64,000 nt of DNA from Acidobacteriota bacterium (GTDB taxonomy: Bacteria > Acidobacteriota > Terriglobia > Bryobacterales > Bryobacteraceae): assembly GCA_017307505.1 (NCBI GenBank), contig JAFKEE010000050.1:1-64000 (forward strand). The letters are read 5' to 3'. Shown here in pieces: positions 62,640 to 64,000 of this stretch. The first letter of the stretch is position 1, and each line of letters starts with the position of its first letter. The notes below the pieces were generated by a model. That model saw only the letters and a list, made by a program, of their open reading frames with translations. It was not told the origin of the DNA and did not search any database. The translations under genes were made by a program, and so were the position numbers.

Positions 62640-64000
62640 ATGACCGCCCGAAGCAGTTTATTCAGCCTCTGTCTCCTCTCTTCTTCCCTCCTCGCAGCAG
62701 AACCAAAGCGGCCTTCAGCCCAAACCGTCCAGCAGTGGCAGGATCGCAAGTTCGGACTGTTTATCCATTGGGGCCTCTATGCCATCCCGGGCGGAGTCTG
62801 GAACGGCAAACCGGTCACCAGCGGCTATAGCGAACAGATCCAGGGCGAAGGCAAGATTGCCCGCGACGAATACGCCCAGCTCACCAGCCAGTTCAATCCG
62901 CAGAAGTGGGATCCTGAGGCCGTGGCGCGCCTGGCCAAAGCGGCCGGCATGAAGTTCATCGTGATCACGTCAAAACATCACGACGGCTTCAGCATGTTCG
63001 GCACGAAGCAGAGCAAGTTCAATGTCGTGGATGCGACTCCGTATGGCAAGGACGTCGTAAAGGGCCTCGCCGAGGCCTGCCGCCGCAATGGCTTGAAGTT
63101 CGGCGTCTATTACTCCACGATCGACTGGCACGATGAACGCGCGACGCCGTCCGACGGAGGGCGAAACAACAACGAGATCCCCAAGGCTCATGAGGACTTC
63201 AACGTCGCGCAGTTGCAGGAGCTGATGTCGAACTACGGTCCGATGTCGGAGATCTGGTTCGATATGGGCAAGCCGACCCCGGAACAGAGCAAGCGCTTCA
63301 CTGACACAGTGCACGCCCTACAGCCCGACTGCATGGTGAGCGGCCGGGTGTTCAACCATCAGGGCGATTTCACGGTGATGGGCGACAACCACATTCCAGC
63401 GTACGTGATCGATGAACCTTGGCAGACGCCGGCGTCGATTTATCACGAGACCTGGGGCTACCGGTCGTGGCAGAAGCGCGAGGACCTGCCGGGCAAGATC
63501 AACGAACACATCATCAAACTGGTGGAAGTCACCAGCCGCGGCGGCAACTACCTGCTGAATATCGGACCGATGGGCGATGGCAGCGTGGTGGAGTTCGAGC
63601 AGAAGGTGCTGGAAGGAATCGGGGCCTGGCTAAAAATGAATGGCGAAGCGATCTACGGCGCGGGTCCGCAGCCGTTCCGCGATGTGGCCTTCGGACAAGT
63701 GACCGTGAAGCCCGGACGGATGTACCTGATGGTTCGCCAGTGGCCGGCGGACGGAAAGCTGGAGTTGCCGGGCCTGAAAACGAAACTCAAGAAGGCCTAC
63801 TTCCTGACCGACGCCGCGAAGGCGCCGCTGACCCTGGACAACAACGGCCCAGTGAAGAGCGTAACGATCGCCAAGCGGATGGAGACGGCTCCGGTGACGG
63901 TTGTCGTGGCTGAGTATGACGGTGCGTTGACCGTGATCCCGCCCACGCTGCAACCGGCGGCCAGCGGCGAATTGACGCTGACGGCGAAACAGGCGGATTC
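62640..64000 (+). CDS. Alpha-L-fucosidase, GH29 (truncated by window end)
   Basis: At least 453 residues before the edge; the ATG is at 62640. Signal peptide LFSLCLLSSSLLAAE. The GH29 barrel is clear: KFGLFIHWGLYAIPGGVWNG near the start, KFIVITSKHHDGFSMF, and the nucleophile Asp in EIWFDMG. The C-terminal beta domain is just entered. Removes alpha-linked fucose from plant or microbial glycans in the periplasm or outside. The frame has no internal stop in the visible part; the 3' end is missing. Confidence 0.92.
   Translation, partial: MTARSSLFSLCLLSSSLLAAEPKRPSAQTVQQWQDRKFGLFIHWGLYAIPGGVWNGKPVTSGYSEQIQGEGKIARDEYAQLTSQFNPQKWDPEAVARLAKAAGMKFIVITSKHHDGFSMFGTKQSKFNVVDATPYGKDVVKGLAEACRRNGLKFGVYYSTIDWHDERATPSDGGRNNNEIPKAHEDFNVAQLQELMSNYGPMSEIWFDMGKPTPEQSKRFTDTVHALQPDCMVSGRVFNHQGDFTVMGDNHIPAYVIDEPWQTPASIYHETWGYRSWQKREDLPGKINEHIIKLVEVTSRGGNYLLNIGPMGDGSVVEFEQKVLEGIGAWLKMNGEAIYGAGPQPFRDVAFGQVTVKPGRMYLMVRQWPADGKLELPGLKTKLKKAYFLTDAAKAPLTLDNNGPVKSVTIAKRMETAPVTVVVAEYDGALTVIPPTLQPAASGELTLTAKQAD

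Overview
The window looks like chromosomal DNA of a high-GC, Gram-negative soil-type bacterium, most likely an Acidobacteriota of the Bryobacterales/Solibacter group. This is inferred from gene content: paired MacB-type permeases, DUF2934 and DUF5763-like proteins, an ECF sigma/anti-sigma/CHAT lipoprotein cluster, an M56 (BlaR1-type) peptidase with C-terminal repeats, a fused branched-chain keto-acid dehydrogenase E1, and many secreted hydrolases. No plasmid, phage or CRISPR signature is visible. The only possible mobile-element trace is a pair of 26-bp repeats at the extreme left edge.

Layout. 1-5573: a collinear block of putative secreted or cell-wall-targeting proteins (TTR-like, LysM/peptidoglycan-binding, OmpA-PGB-zincin, then two paralogous unknowns) behind a strong, apparently leaderless promoter. 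5580-10404 (minus): an operon of an alpha/beta hydrolase, two ABC permeases, a small secreted protein and a LolA-like protein. 10460-14447: a GAF-ANTAR regulator diverging from a TPR/zincin protein, then an enolase-superfamily enzyme. 14472-15002 (minus): a secreted peroxiredoxin whose peroxidatic Cys codon is an in-frame TGA followed at the right distance by a bacterial SECIS-like hairpin; this is the strongest candidate for something unusual (a selenocysteine peroxiredoxin). 15212-22640: a complete chemosensory operon cheW-mcp-cheA-cheR-cheD-cheY-cheX-cheB. 22649-25315 (minus): glycosyltransferase, unknown protein, MscS-type channel. 25459-33527: sugar isomerase, small proteins, lexA, FmdB-like zinc ribbon, dacB, beta-CASP nuclease and an amidohydrolase. 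33528-34035: gene-free, with an orphan promoter and hairpins. 34036-39140: a membrane protein, a Flp pilin and a sugar/glycan cluster (GT2-methyltransferase fusion, Zn-dehydrogenase, TIM-barrel isomerase, NDP-sugar epimerase).

39225-43947 is an ECF sigma factor, a membrane zinc-finger anti-sigma, an unknown protein and a TPR-CHAT protease lipoprotein. 43948-44267 has no gene but folds on paper into a long rod-like RNA. 45009-47846 holds tex and a zinc-ribbon protein. 47951-51472 is a BlaI repressor, a BlaR1-type M56 metallopeptidase and a secreted protein; the last two share a 28-29-residue repeat, and the promoter carries two identical 16-bp boxes. Then follow a SurA-like chaperone, a YhaM-like nuclease with a second BlaI, a HAD phosphatase, secreted proteins, the fused BCKDH E1, serS, small secreted or membrane proteins, tRNA-Thr(UGU), and the start of a GH29 alpha-L-fucosidase cut by the window edge.

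All domain calls are from reading the sequence and knowledge of protein families; no database search was run. Start codons were chosen from Shine-Dalgarno (SD) sites, signal peptides and overlaps with neighbours.
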